Below, piece after piece: positions 35,650-48,384 of a DNA stretch of 64,000 nt. A program made the translations under genes and the position numbers. The notes under the pieces were generated by a model, which saw only the letters and a list, made by a program, of their open reading frames with translations, had not been told where the DNA came from and ran no database searches. The DNA is from Hypomesus transpacificus. Its lineage: Eukaryota; Chordata; Actinopteri; Osmeriformes; Osmeridae. The stretch is taken from the NCBI RefSeq assembly GCF_021917145.1, contig NC_061060.1, positions 10,379,053 to 10,443,052 on the forward strand. The letters run 5' to 3'. Every line of letters starts with the position of its first letter. The stretch's first letter is position 1.

Positions 35650-36590
35650 ACCCCCCCACCCCCCAAATATGAAGCTATATCTTTTAAAATATATATATAT
35701 TTTAAATAACCATTACATCTATTCTTGTGTAATGTTGTATAGCCTATTACATTTGGCTAATACATTAATTTATAATTTACATCATTAAGCAACAAGAAAC
35801 TAGAAACAACAACGAAATTGTTGTCTGGTAACATGAAGTTCTCTTTTTGCAGCACAACGTCAGCACATTGTTAATCGTTGATGGAATTTGTCTCACCAAA
35901 AGCTTTATTAACATGCACATAGGGTTGTGGGCGGTTTCATACGGACATCATGCAGATGCCTTTCTTTTGAAGAAGGAATAAATTGTTTTGTGTCAGGTAG
36001 AATTAATTTTAACTCCCCTAAAATCCCTTGCAAATAGACAGAGCAAATTATTCATTGTAATTCTAAGATATGGTTGTATTCTTTTTTGCTTATAGAGTAG
36101 GCCTACGTAACCGGGTATTTTCACTGAATGTGTAGCCAATAGTCTACGAATAGGAAGACAACCAGGTTATGTGTTGTTGATAATAATTCATTAGGCCTGG
36201 CTGTTCTACATAATAATCTAAAATCAACCCTTGCAAATACAACCCTGAGTTCACGAGACCCATTCTCTGCCAAAGTGATATCCCATCCAATGCCAATCCT
36301 GTTGTAGTTGTTGTTGTTTTTTTTAAAGAAAATAGGCTAATCACAAGGTTAGAATTCTGAAATTAATAGAACCTTTTTGATTTAGCAACCACATTTTCCG
36401 ATAAAAGAAAACCCTAAATAAACTGATATACGTACATTGGCACAGTCTATAGATTATAAACACGTATGTTACAGGGGCAGTAGGCCCGTTAGTCTAACTA
36501 ATTTAAACGGTCCATATTTAGTAAATCTAGTTAAACATTACCCTACTTGTTGAAAATCCACTGATGTCCCATAGGCCTACACTTGTTTGC
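35650..36590. other. Desert DNA without recognised feature
   Basis: AT-rich unique sequence with a C run near 35650 and a short TA run near 35690-35700. No gene is seen. Confidence 0.5.
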
Positions 36591-36599
36591 AACAGTGCG

Positions 36600-36830
36600 G
36601 TTTTGCATCCGTGACGTGCTGATCCAGTAGGGCCGTGGGGCGTGGAGCTCGCTGAGGTCGAACAGTGGCAGGCGTTGCTGGTGGTCTTCTGCGCCCACCG
36701 CGTTCGTTAATTAGGAAATTAGGTGCACAGAAGCCCTCATTACCAAGCCCCGGGTAACTTCTAGTTTTCCTTTTCCCGCTGTCTGGTCAATTTCCATAAG
36801 AAGATTACAAGCGGATCCGTTTTTAGATCT
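36600..36830. promoter_or_regulatory. Candidate conserved non-coding element J
   Basis: A GC-rich island inside AT-rich DNA contains CGTTCGTTAATTAGGAAATTAGG and CCTCATTACCAAG, with several CpG dinucleotides (CGCTGAGGTCG, CCACCGCG). The change in composition against both flanks is the main reason for calling it. Confidence 0.35.
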
Positions 36831-37419
36831 ACCCGGATAAACAAATAACTGGTTTCTAAGAATTTGATGGGCTAACCCACAGACACTAATTGGAGGTTCG
36901 CGTATAGGATATCCCTCTCTTTTGATAAGCGCCCAGCTAAATGTTTACATTTATTCGAAATTAAGTGTTCTTTTTTTCAACATATAGGCCTATGCTTAAT
37001 CTATGTTTTTTAGGCCTTCATTTTCATGTCAGAATGTTGGACTCCATTTCTTTATCAAATCTATTGATTTGCATTTTAGGTCAACAGTAATTGAAAACGA
37101 TCCCATTGTGAATGAATATCCTACTTTTATGAGTATAACCAAATTGCAATTTGGACTTACTTATACATTATATACCTATACATTTTGCCAAACCCTATTA
37201 ATCTTTAGGTAGTTTATTATTTATTACAATAATTAATAATAATTCATTAATATTTTTTTGTATTCCTATTTTTTTAGTTGGACAGTGGATGTTAATAAAT
37301 AGGCTAGACTGTTTCTTGTTGCGTTTCAGACATATTTTAACTTAAGGCAATGCTGTCCTATACATGAACACACTTTTTTTGGCTACAGAACAATGTAGCC
37401 CTACGTGAGCAATGGGGAC

Positions 37420-37720
37420 GTTTAGAAAAATTGGAAATTCATTGAGATCTCTTGTGAATCGCTCCCATTCAGCGTTGCTGATACCGAATGGCCAATGTGT
37501 TAATTAACATGGTTTTCGATACTCAAGGGCCTCGTAATCATTTTCAGGTGTGAAGTTTGCCTGATGTTTGCCACAGAATCCCACCGCAGTTTCAGCTTCA
37601 AAACCGGAGCGTTGCTTTTCGAGTATTTTGTATGAAACAGGCTATGTTAATCAAGGCTCTATTTTAGCATTATAATGAGAATTAGCATCGAAAGGGGAAA
37701 CTGCCGAGTTTCGCGACAAG
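37420..37720. promoter_or_regulatory. Candidate conserved non-coding element K
   Basis: Unique sequence with GTGTTAATTAACATGG, a perfect 12-bp palindrome TGTTAATTAACA around 37498, and CTCGTAATCATTTTC, CTATGTTAATC and GAGAATTAGCATCG. It lies 1.4-1.7 kb upstream of sox3, so it may be a proximal enhancer. Confidence 0.38.
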
Positions 37721-38699
37721 GTAGGTCATAAATAGGAACATTCATTTTCCAAGTAGGTTACTACGCTCAAAACCCAACTTTTAGGGGTAAATTCGGAGCT
37801 GTAGACAATCCTCTCCACAAGAGGTCGTAAAAGGATTATTTTTTTGGGCGTCCGTCGTTGCAAATCAGGTATGATTGTTCTCATCCAGGGAAGTTCTCCA
37901 TGATCCTGTTGATGTGGATGATGAGCAACATTTCCAGGCTTTCTATACATTGCACATATGTAGCCTATATTTTATTAAAGAGGAAATAGCTTATAGTTCT
38001 GACAAATCGATTTAAAAGACATGACATAAGTTTCGAATTTAGTTGTATTCAAACGTTATCCATGAGTTTAAACTAATATGTTATACTCTAGGACAACACA
38101 ACACATGTGAGGTGGAATATCAGTTGTTTGATGAATTGAGACTCGAATAGGCTAATAGCACTTTTCTGTTTCAATGTTTGCCTTGCACTCTTAGGATTGT
38201 CTGAAGGCCTGTTTGGACCCGCCTCCATGCTCACTCTAGAAAGGGATTATATAGAATTCTGAGGATTATTTTCCAACGCTTCTGCTAACGTCGTTTCTGT
38301 GCACAATGCCCATGCAGTGATGGGTTTATGATTTGACAGAATTAGAGCTAATGCCTTTACGCACGATTTAACAATTTGGATGCTTGCTGTTATATAGGTT
38401 GGTGCATTTAAAAAATAAAATTGTTTTACTACAAATTGGTAAACTTTTTGGCAAATTACATATTTTATTCCGTTAGTTATAAGTTGCTATTCGTTGTACC
38501 AATGAAAGGGATACACATTTCATACCTGACACAGCCTTGACACTTTAGCTCAAGTTTCATAATTTTATATAATTTATTTTGGCATAGCTTATCTAATGTG
38601 GACGGTTCTTGCCTCGTAGTTCGATTTATTGTCAGTTTTGTGTCAGTTTGAAATTAAAAGGGAATATTTGTGACGTTGAGAATGTGTTCTTTAAACTTG

Positions 38700-39082
38700 A
38701 AAATGTTCTCTCCTAAACTCTCTCCCTAAACAGACCGCTGTCCAATTAAATTCGTTAGACGGCTGATGGGAAGCTGTGCTGTGATTGGCCGGGAGGCAAC
38801 TCATTGTTAGCCTATGCTGTCAATCCAAATCACATGGGGCCCGGGCACTATTAACAGCTGAGGTTGGCCGACAAGTTTTGCAGAGTTCTGTTTCAGAGCA
38901 GTAGGGAGCAGAGCAAGCTGAACTGAGAGAAAAGACAAACCGGGCTAACAACACCTCTGCTTTTTTACACAACTTTTCCCTCCTATGAGACTGGTCAGTA
39001 ATATTTCTACCTCTGTTTTAGATTGAGGGAATTCTGTTAAACTTTTTCCGCGCTTGAGAGTGAACATTTTAAAATCGCTTGA
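38700..39082 (+). promoter_or_regulatory. sox3: sox3 promoter and 5'UTR
   Basis: Two CCAAT boxes are visible: CCAAT at 38742-38746 and an inverted one (ATTGG) at 38784-38788. CAATCCAAAT follows at 38821-38830. A TATA-like CTATTAAC occurs near 38848-38855, followed by an E-box CAGCTG. Transcription probably starts around 38880-38900, giving a 5'UTR of about 0.2 kb. NF-Y binding to CCAAT boxes is established for mammalian SOX3 promoters. The exact start here is inferred. Confidence 0.55.
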
Positions 39083-39985
39083 ATGTATAATATGATGGAG
39101 ACCGAAATAAAGAGCCCGCTCCCGCAGTCCAATTCGGGCTCTGCGGCGGGCGCCAAGAACAACAGTGCCAACGACCAGGACCGGGTTAAGCGGCCAATGA
39201 ACGCCTTCATGGTCTGGTCCCGTGGACAGCGGAGAAAGATGGCACAAGAGAATCCCAAAATGCACAACTCAGAGATCAGCAAGCGGCTGGGGGCAGACTG
39301 GAAACTTCTGACAGACGCGGAGAAGAGACCTTTCATAGACGAGGCCAAGCGTCTGCGTGCCATGCACATGAAGGAGCACCCGGATTATAAATACCGTCCC
39401 CGTAGGAAGACCAAGACCCTACTGAAGAAAGACAAGTATTCTTTGCCTGGGGGACTCTTGGCGCCAGGTGCCAATGCTGTCAACAACGCAGTCTCGGTGG
39501 GGCAGCGGATGGACAGTTACGCTCACATGAATGGGTGGACAAATAGTGCTTACTCTCTCATGCAGGACCAGTTGGCCTACCCTCAGCACCACAGCATGAA
39601 CAGCCCCCAGATCCAGCAGATGCACCGGTATGAGATGGCAGGGCTCCAGTACCCTATGATGTCCTCAGCGCAGACCTACATGAACGCGGCGTCCACGTAC
39701 AGCATGTCTCCAGCTTACACGCAGCAGACCTCGAGCGCCATGGGCTTGGGCTCCATGGCCTCAGTGTGCAAGACCGAGCCGAGCTCCCCACCCCCGGCCA
39801 TTACCTCCCACTCACAGAGAGCGTGTTTGGGTGACCTGAGGGATATGATAAGCATGTACCTGCCTCCCGGAGGAGACAGCGCAGACCATACCTCCCTGCA
39901 GACAAGTCGGTTACACAGTGTACATCCGCACTATCAGACCGCGGGGACAGGCGTCAATGGAACGCTACCCCTAACCCACATCTAA
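39083..39985 (+). CDS. sox3: Sox3, SoxB1 HMG-box transcription factor
   Basis: A 300-residue single-exon protein. The N-terminus [12 protein letters not shown] is the SoxB1 signature. The HMG box spans about 33-111 ([18 protein letters not shown], then [10 protein letters not shown]) and binds ACAAT-type DNA, with basic clusters at both ends for nuclear import. The group B homology ([21 protein letters not shown]) follows, then a Ser/Tyr/Met/Gln-rich activation region and the conserved C-terminal [14 protein letters not shown] and [40 protein letters not shown] and [12 protein letters not shown] distinguish Sox3 from Sox2 and Sox1. A TGA stop abuts the ATG (39080-39082), fixing the start. Mammalian poly-alanine tracts are absent, as in other fish. 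In vertebrates it maintains neural progenitors and acts in placodes and pharyngeal and pituitary development. Confidence 0.97.
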   Translation: MYNMMETEIKSPLPQSNSGSAAGAKNNSANDQDRVKRPMNAFMVWSRGQRRKMAQENPKMHNSEISKRLGADWKLLTDAEKRPFIDEAKRLRAMHMKEHPDYKYRPRRKTKTLLKKDKYSLPGGLLAPGANAVNNAVSVGQRMDSYAHMNGWTNSAYSLMQDQLAYPQHHSMNSPQIQQMHRYEMAGLQYPMMSSAQTYMNAASTYSMSPAYTQQTSSAMGLGSMASVCKTEPSSPPPAITSHSQRACLGDLRDMISMYLPPGGDSADHTSLQTSRLHSVHPHYQTAGTGVNGTLPLTHI

Positions 39986-40690
39986 AAAGAGACTTCAAAC
40001 TTAAGTACTTCGGATACTTGAACATTTTGGTTGCTAAAAGAATCGACGTTCAGTAGTATTGTTTAAAAAATGCATTTTTATTTTTTTTGTTTCTCAATAA
40101 GTTGTCAATTTTAAAGCATTTTAAAACGACATATCTTGGACTGAAACTGAATGTCGAGCCCATCAGAGTAAATTGCATTGCAAAGAGGGTTTTATCATGA
40201 GTATAAGCAATCAACGTCTGTAGAAGAATTGGACTTCTATATTTTAATGATGCCATCATATTTTCTCTCTGAAAAAAGGCATGTGGCCTCGTGAAGAGGC
40301 TGTTGTATTTCAGAAAAGCTGGATGGAGAGTTGGTTCATAAATGTTTACACTTAATTTGTAGAATGTCAGTTTGTGTCGGCTGTGTCCAAATCTTTGTAG
40401 TCTTTTCCCCTCATGACCTATGGGTTTTAATGAAATGTAAGACTGTGCGGGTCGCAAGCGCAAGTTTATTTATAGCAAGTTGTTTTGTTTTCATAGCTTG
40501 TGAACCCTCTGTTCGTCATGTTAGGATGTTCAATTATATTTTGTGAAATTTCTTTTCTGTGATATTGACAGTGTCAGGTTTACTCATATCAAGGACAAAA
40601 TGGTTTATTTAAACTGACGTTTCTACTTATTTTAAGACCATCCTCTATTCTTAAACTATGAATAAATTTGTATGAAACATGATTTCTGAC
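39986..40690 (+). other. sox3: sox3 3'UTR
   Basis: AT-rich trailer following the stop codon, ending about 25 bp after the AATAAA at 40661-40666. A weaker AATAAG occurs near 40097. The open frames here on both strands have no recognisable product. Confidence 0.6.
40661..40666 (+). other. sox3: Polyadenylation signal AATAAA of sox3
   Basis: Canonical AATAAA about 0.68 kb after the stop codon, followed by T/G-rich sequence (TTTGTATG). Another AATAAA at 41758-41763 could serve a longer transcript. Confidence 0.6.
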
Positions 40691-42260
40691 TCCAGACACA
40701 TTCGTTATTCTGTTGGGTTATGAGGAACTGAATTTCTGTTAGTGTTAAGTATGGTTGGTATAATCTGTCAGGTAGGCCTATCATAGACTCCAGAATGAAT
40801 TTGGCGTAAAATGAAAACGCAAAGTAATTATGTTGGTGATATGTCAAACGAAGTGTGACAAATCTAAGATAATTCGATAAACACTGCATGTGTGCAAATA
40901 TTTAGGCTATGGGCAACATTTCCTGGTGTGATAATTAAAACAAAACTATCATAGAATTATAAACAATATGACCATGTATTTTGTAAAGTTTAATTCAATA
41001 GTTTAAATTTAAAAACATAAGCCTATATTTGATAGGCTTGAATATTTAAGAAAACTACTTTCAGTTTAGAAAGTAAGCAAGCGCAGGACTAAGTTCTGAC
41101 ATGACTGTTGAGGGTGAACTTGGATTATCTTGTTGACATGTTAAAAAAGGTCCTAAATTGACAAATTACAAATAATTTTAAATTCTTATCTTCATAGTGC
41201 CTTGCAATTTGGAGTGTCAGGATATTTGGAAAAATATTATTAGAAATTGTTATTTCTCTGGAATATCCCCTACATTAGATTTCCTTTTTTAATTGTTAAT
41301 TTAGGCTCCATAGGTTATTTTTCTCTTTAATGTGGTCACTCAATTTGTCATATGTCATGGTTTGCCATACAAGCCTTGTTTGTTTTTTAAAATCAATTTT
41401 ACACACTTGAGCTTTATATACCCCTCCCATTCACACCATTGAGTTCAGCAAAGTCGTTCGGAAGTTTGTTCAATATTGACTTTAGATAAACACAGACCTA
41501 GATTACATCATTACACCCAACCCATATAGTTGATATAGGTGACATGACTCTAAAAGTTTCCTCTTAAGCATTTCAGTGGCAGCATGTATGATCAAGGTAA
41601 CAAATAGTAAGATTGCAAAACAAATAGCGTTGCGTACTATGTTTTTTCTTCAACAGTGCTTTGTAATTAAATGCATAATTAATATTGTACATTTTATTGC
41701 ACTGCTTTCTATGTATTGTAATGTAAAACCATGTTTAAAGTTTGGACCAAATTATACAATAAATACAGAGGAAACAGACATGAAATGACTGAAATACAAA
41801 ACACCACCAAGAAACCATGTTACATAGAATGGAAATTCTTATCAAGGTGAAGGATCATTACAATTATAAATGTTCATCACTGTGCATGTTTCTCTGAGCT
41901 GGAAGTCTGAGCTGGAAGTCTTTTAATGAGTTCACAAACACAGAATAAAGCTCAATACAGGTCAGTTAATATTTTTGTTCTTTAGGAGAAGTTCATTCCT
42001 AAACAATAACAAACAATTAAATGTTTTTGGTGTGTAAACTATATTCAAGTCAGCTGTAGAGGAAAAGTAAACTCAGGTAATTGTATTCACATCTCAGATG
42101 CGTGCACACACACATACATTTTGCACTTCTGGACTAAACTAGAGCAGATTTGACAGCTCCTCACAGCCCTGCTCATTCTAATCTGGCAATAAAATCCCTG
42201 TCACCTAAATCTAGTTCATCATCGGCTTGAGAAAGTCGAACATATAAATACAGAAATATT
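40691..42260. other. DNA downstream of sox3, no gene seen
   Basis: AT-rich sequence with a 13-bp tandem duplication CTGAGCTGGAAGT at about 41895-41921. No coding region is recognised on either strand. Confidence 0.5.
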
Positions 42261-42269
42261 GCAGTCAGG

Positions 42270-42310
42270 GGGAGATAGGAGTTCTCCTATCTCCCTAATC
42301 TCCTATCTAG
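42270..42310. repeat. 12-bp near-perfect palindrome plus third half site
   Basis: GGGAGATAGGAG (42270-42281) is exactly complementary to CTCCTATCTCCC (42284-42295), with only TT between. A further TCTCCTATCTAG follows at 42299-42310. The arrangement could extrude a cruciform or bind a dimeric factor. Confidence 0.85.
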
Positions 42311-42529
42311 CTAAACGGTCACTCCCTCCACCAGACTCTTGAAGTTGGAGCAGGAAAACAGGGCAGGCCTTAACGACTGCAAAGCACCCTGGGATACATG
42401 TCCTCGGCCACCAGGGCCGGAGCGTTGGCGGTCCCGCTGGCCTTCCCACACTCCCTGTAAGATTTGATCTACGGCTCAGCACAGCGGCCAGGATTAGCCC
42501 CACACACCTTTGTGGAGGGAAAGATTATC

Positions 42530-42880
42530 CAGACCTCCCTGCATTCACTGACAGGGTCTTAAGTCACTCTAGCGAGTCAGCGGCCGTCCATCAGCTAATC
42601 ACTCTCTCCAAGTCATTTTTTTGTAATTAAGCAGCTTTTCCCTTCCTGGTGCTGCAGGTCTGAAGTGTCTGCAATGGGCCAGAGAAAGCGGTGGTTTTGT
42701 GCCATATGTCAAAATGTGGTCCATCAGTCAGTTGGTATGCAATCTCAAAGTGGCCTCCGGCATTGCTGCTAGTTTGATAACCTGAACGGATTCTGTGGTA
42801 TTTTTCCGCTTCCAGAAAGCAAGGCTCCCTCATGAAATAAGTTCCATCATCAAAGTTTTGATTGCTGCCTCACAACAGTT
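42530..42880. promoter_or_regulatory. Candidate conserved non-coding element L
   Basis: Complex, non-repetitive sequence 2.5 kb downstream of sox3 includes CAGCTAATCACTC, TTTGTAATTAAGCAGC, CATATGTC and TGATTGCTGCC. The reverse-strand open frame at 42627-42833 has no recognisable family. Position and complexity suggest an enhancer. Confidence 0.33.
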
Positions 42881-43119
42881 TGTCAGAAAAATGATCTACA
42901 TAGAGGACTCTACACAGGACTACATGGGTAGTATTGCTCAAATAGAGTTGTGTGCTCAATGGTTCTGGTAGTTTAAGAGTAAAAAGAATGAGTGCTTAGG
43001 TAACAGTGTGCATGTTATATACCTTGGTGAGTGCCTGATTTTGAATGTTGTGGCAATGAAGCCAGCCATGGTCCACCCCCCACTCAACCGCCATCCACCC
43101 TGCTCTCTATGCCAAAAAC

Positions 43120-43268
<149 letters not shown>

Positions 43269-43279
43269 CTGTCATGTGG

Positions 43280-46200
43280 AGAGCTGTGCCCACTCAGCAA
43301 GTGCAGGCATATCCCCACTTCCATCTGCCTATGACCTCACTGGGCCTGTTTGTTTAACCCCCTCTCCAAAAACTAACCTAATTATACCCCTGTAGAACAC
43401 GGATTCAGCGGATTCCCAGAGGATTCGGCCTCCCTGCGGTTGGCTGTATGATAAAGATACATGTTTGTGTGCATACAGGCTCACGTCAGAATTGTATCAT
43501 TCTCCCTATCAGTCATTTCTGAAATTCAAAGTCCCCCCCCCCCCCCTATTTGTCAAGACGTGGAATGCGTGTTAACATGCATGTTAGTATGTGAGTAGGT
43601 GTCTGTGTGGGTGGCTTGTACGTCACAGTGATGTGTGGAAACCCATTTCTATCAGACGGGTTTACGTTGATGACATCACAGCTCCTCCGTTGAACCTGCT
43701 TGACAACTATACACAGGGACACACCTCTCACTAAAAATACACACACTTCTACATAACGATGGACTCAAGCTATTCCTCTCAACAGGGGTTCAAAAAGTCA
43801 GGTTGGAAAATCCTCCCATATAGAATAGTATAGGTCTTGAGTGTAGTGTATGAGGCACACACACAGACAACACAGATCTGTGTGTATGTAGTGGTGTGGA
43901 CATACCATAGGCTGGCTTTATTGATCTTCTGTGTCTGGGAACTGCAGGAGGCCCGTCCTGCTCAGCTAGCCCCGAGCAGCATGTCCAGCCGGAGGCTGCC
44001 TGGCCTGTCCGGAGTGGTGAGACTCGTGGGTGACTCTGAGACTGACAGCAGAGGTGTGTGTGTGTGTGTTTGTTGTGTGTTGTGTATGAGGAGGTGCGGG
44101 GGTTGGGGGTGGAGGGTGGGGGTTAATCTCCCTGAACTGGGGCAGATGTTGTTAACGAGCTCCTCTCAGGTCGGCTCCCTGCGTGGGAAAATGGCACCAA
44201 ATCCTCCTGGGGTCAGGGCTTCTGGGCTGACCCACTGAGAGCCTTCCCTCTCAGCCGCACTCTCTCTCTTACACACACTCACACACATAAAACTGCACGC
44301 ACACACACACACTCCCACTGACAGCACTCAATCTCAAGACTGGTAAATTACCTCTTTTTGTTCTCCATCTCCTTCCTTCCTCCCTCCCTTACAATAATAA
44401 ATCTGATAGTATTTGTTTATATTATTTATTCTGTACCCACATCAGAGTCTTGGCTGTGAGCTTGTGAGAGCCAAATCAGTAATGTCCTAATGCAGATGTA
44501 TGTCTCTTGTTAATTATAACTGTGGTTCTATCACCGTGCCTGACACAACCACAAAGAATGTAGAGTTGGGTGTCTGTTCAAAGGTGAGGGTGCCGACTCG
44601 CCACAGCACCAGAAAAGGCCCAGGAGCAAGCTACTTCAATTGATGTCAGAGGAAGCTAAATGATTACAATTAAAGGTTGTTCGATGTCAGGGCATGTATG
44701 ACCTGCTGGTGTTGGAGATGAAAGTGACATTTTTCATGAGTCTGAGAAAACGTGTTGACGGATGATACTTCCAGTGATACCAATTCACAACCTTGACGTA
44801 TTTTCCTGTCAGGATTGTGTAATGTAGAATTGTCGCTTGGCAGCTTATATTGAACGGGTTGGTTGTCTACTAGTCATAGCTCCTTGAATGACACACAGAA
44901 GTAGGCTATGTGATTGATAACATGCTACTGACCAGCACAATGAACAACATGACAATACTGTACCTATCCTTGAAGGACACAACATAAATATTACACTAAA
45001 ATAACAAATTATTCCGATTTTTTGAATAACTTGATTAGTCCCGCTTTTCAGGTTGGACAGGGCAATTATCATGCCTAGGGAGAGAGGATAGCAAAGCTGG
45101 CACTGGTTTGAGCCAGGCCAGTGTTACTTGGCCGGCTCTGTGTTACCAGGCCTGCCAGCTTCCTGTGTACACATGCCACACGTATGACTCACCAGCCTAG
45201 GGGGGTGAGGCGGGGACCCGAACTTAGGTGCCACGCCAGGGTTACCTCTCCTCGACAACACCCACACCTTGCCTATCCCCGTCCCTGAGCCCAAGACACG
45301 TCATCACACAAGCCCAGGGCTCTGGTTCTCCCAGACTGAGAGCACGGCCATCCATTAGGTTGTCTGAATCTCCTGCCCTGTTTGTTTTAGCCTGGCAGGT
45401 GCGTGTGAATATGAAACTTGTCAAATATCAGACAGGATTTGTCCTTGCCTTTTGTCCCCACAGCAAACAAACACAGATCACATGTGCAGATGAAAAGGTA
45501 ATGTTCAATGTTGTTGTCGGTGAGGTTGAGTCTTCCAATGGGGATTTGGTCTCTTTTTGTTTGCAAAATCTCGCTTGCGGTTCACTTGAACTTGTTTTGG
45601 AGGGCGACGAAACACACACACACAGACATATACACAGACACACACATTGCCAAGGGGGAAACAGATTTAAGAGCTTCCTCCAGACTAACCTGTATGGGGG
45701 ATTACATAGGAATGGTTGGTTCTTGTCTGTGCCAGTGTAAACACTGATTCTACAGGAGTCTCACTTGTGTGAAAGTGTCCACGACACAGATGGTCGAGTT
45801 TTATACCCCATAGTACTTTGTCTGTAACATTTTAGCATGTAACATGGCACTGGGTAATTTACCACCGTACAGTTTGTCTGTCCCCATCTTGGAAGTGTAG
45901 AAATGGGGCCACGTATGTAAGCTTTCCATACACTGTACATATGCCCAGGGACAGTGGTCTGAGTATGGGATTGTGAGGAGACAATGCAGAGCTGGGGGGG
46001 GGGGGGGGGGGGGGGTTCGGTGGCGGATCCTCGGGGGGGAGGCGACACGGGGGGGCAGATTAGGCCTCTCATCTAGGCCACAGATATTGATTAGTGATGG
46101 TTGGGGGAGACTGAGAAGGAACACAGATTGACAGACACACAATGGCGGGCTCGTCACTCTGGCCCCATCATAGGCTCCTGATCATATTCGTATTGTCAGG

Positions 46201-47120
46201 ATTTGTGTTTCCTAAGCAACGAGATATAACCTGTTTGCCCCCCCCCCCCCTCACCAGACACCCCCCCCAACCCTCCAATGTCACACAGACTGTTACCCTC
46301 TCCCACAAATATGCACCATGCACACACATTGCATTAGCACAAGTAAACAAAGCGCTGCACACACTCTGGCTGTGGATCCTGTGATGGCCCTCCCTGGCCC
46401 AGGGCTGTGAGGGCTTTATAGGGGTCCCCTCCTGCTCCAGAGGGGAGCGTAACCCTGGGAACGTGGGGGGAGGTGGGACACACTCAGCCATGGCTCAGTC
46501 CTGACTGACTCTGTCACTTATTGATTAGTTGCCATGGTGAGTTAGTCAGCAAACTCTCCCGGAGGTGTGTCCTGAAGGGTCAACGCTGCCCAGATGAGCC
46601 TGCAGAGGCTTTGTCTGGGGCAGGCTGGGGGCTGTGTGTGTGTGTGTGTGTGACCTCTCTCACTCACTCACTCTTCATCCTCATTTTTCCTTTTTTTGTT
46701 TTCCTTCTTACACCTCTGACGGATTCCAAGGGCTCAGTCACAGGGTGAGGGGTTCTCCCGGTCCAAGCCCTGACACAGTTCATCTGCAGTGGCCACTCTA
46801 TCTCTATGGAAATACAGCCATATTTATGCATATTCCCCAGTCCCACGGGGCATGTCATAATAGGGATTGTTAATAGATTGTCCACAGCTACTGAGCTGTG
46901 AAATGCCCCTCTACTCATGGCTGTCTTTCTTATATGATTTAATTTCCCCCATTGCTGTGGTTTGCATTGTCATGGTCGTTCGTGGAGGAGGTTGGAGCAC
47001 TGGAGAGAAGCCTCCTGGTGTGGGAGCCGAGGGTGCCAGAGTTCCACCTGCGGTAGCTGCTAGTTAGCTGACAACTCCACTTAGAGCCCAGCAGGAGCCT
47101 GTGTAGCCCTTCACACCTTA
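43280..47120. other. Downstream desert with low-complexity tracts
   Basis: No gene is recognised. Low-complexity items include TG/CA runs (about 44055-44085 and 45610-45650), a 22-bp G run at 45994-46015, a C run near 46240 and another TG run at about 46632-46651. Confidence 0.55.
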
Positions 47121-47127
47121 GGGCCCA

Positions 47128-47174
47128 TTAGCATGTAGCATTAGCATGGAGCATTAGCATAAAACATTAGCATG
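47128..47174. repeat. Four ATTAGCAT words at exact 13-bp spacing
   Basis: ATTAGCAT starts at 47128, 47141, 47154 and 47167. The intervening bases vary (GTAGC, GGAGC, AAAAC), so the core is better kept than the spacers. The word resembles the POU octamer ATTTGCAT and includes a homeodomain ATTA. Confidence 0.85.
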
Positions 47175-47254
47175 CCTCGCAGGGCTCTTGTGAAGGAAGG
47201 AATGGAGGGAGGGAGGGGTGGAGTGTTCAGCAAACTTGGGCCCACAGGTAGAAA

Positions 47255-47455
47255 GAGAGATAGAGAGGGAGAGAGAGAGACAGAGAGACAGAGAGACAGA
47301 GAGACACAGAGACACAGAGACACAGAGACACAGAGAGACAGAGAGACAGAGAGGCAGAGAGACAGAGAGAGCTGGTTCAGTGAGCGAGGTGAGCGAAGTG
47401 ATAGCAGCTGAGGAGGTAGCAGCAGGAAGATGGAAGGCAGAGAGAGAGAGAGAGA

Positions 47456-47510
<55 letters not shown>
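47255..47510. repeat. GAGACA / GA purine-rich satellite
   Basis: An array of GAGACAGA and GACACAGA units (about 47260-47372), then a unique spacer, then pure GA (about 47437-47508). It is strongly strand-asymmetric. Confidence 0.93.
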
Positions 47511-47511
<1 letters not shown>

Positions 47512-48167
47512 ACAAGTGATGAGACAGCGAAGGGAGGGCTCTGTCTTCCTCTCCCCCCGTCTGTCTCTTGTGTTAATGCAGGCTGGCCTCGAGGCACCTT
47601 CTGTCACAGCAGGACAAGCATGCTCTCTTGTTTCTACAAGCACTCTGACATTTTGTTTAAAAATGTTTTCGTCTTCGCGCAAACTAAACATTGAAGTAAT
47701 CTGTATTTCCAGTTTTCCCACCCCAAAGCTTTCAAAAGTCCTTTTTGAGAAAGTGCACACTCTCAAATCCACCCCGAAACTTGATGACAGCACCCCCACC
47801 CCTCCACCCCCCCATCCCTCTACTACTCCTCCCCGATATCACACCTCGGATGCATAAACATGCCTGTCCTCCTCACATCACCCCACCCAGGGGGCCTGCA
47901 TGGCTTTACTGCTGAGCTGTGACACCTATCAGGGGAGATGGCGGGCTCCTTTGTCATGCTAACACCAATCTCCTCTTGTCTTATTCAAATGACCCCCCAC
48001 CCCCCTTCCCCGTTTCCCCCCACCCTGTAAACCCTCTCCATCGCTCTCACTCAACACCCTCCCCAACCCCACTAACCCTTCAACCTCCCTGTCTTCATCC
48101 CTCTTTCCCCCTCTCTCAAGGCCAAGTAAATCCGTTTTGAGAAAGGAGAGGAGTGAGAGGGATAGAG

Positions 48168-48283
48168 GGGCAGAGAGAGAGAGAGAAAGAGAGGGTACAG
48201 GAAAGAAAGGGAGATTGGAACAGAAAGGGGGAAAATGAGAGGAATGGCAAAGGAGAGAAAGAGAGAGACAGTGAGAAAAGGAG

Positions 48284-48327
<44 letters not shown>

Positions 48328-48375
48328 GGGGGGGGAGAGAAAACGAAGAGGTAGAGAGAGAGAAGAAGGGGGAGA
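48168..48375. repeat. GA-rich tract with G8 run
   Basis: Imperfect GAGA sequence with AAAG and GTGT interruptions. Glu/Arg-rich frames on the + strand are spurious. Confidence 0.9.
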
Positions 48376-48384
48376 GTGTCCCTG

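Noticed and set aside
39083..39985. Sox2 or Sox1 as identity of the HMG gene
   Set aside because: The N-terminus (TEIKSP), [13 protein letters not shown] in the HMG box and the C-terminal region match Sox3 and differ from Sox2.
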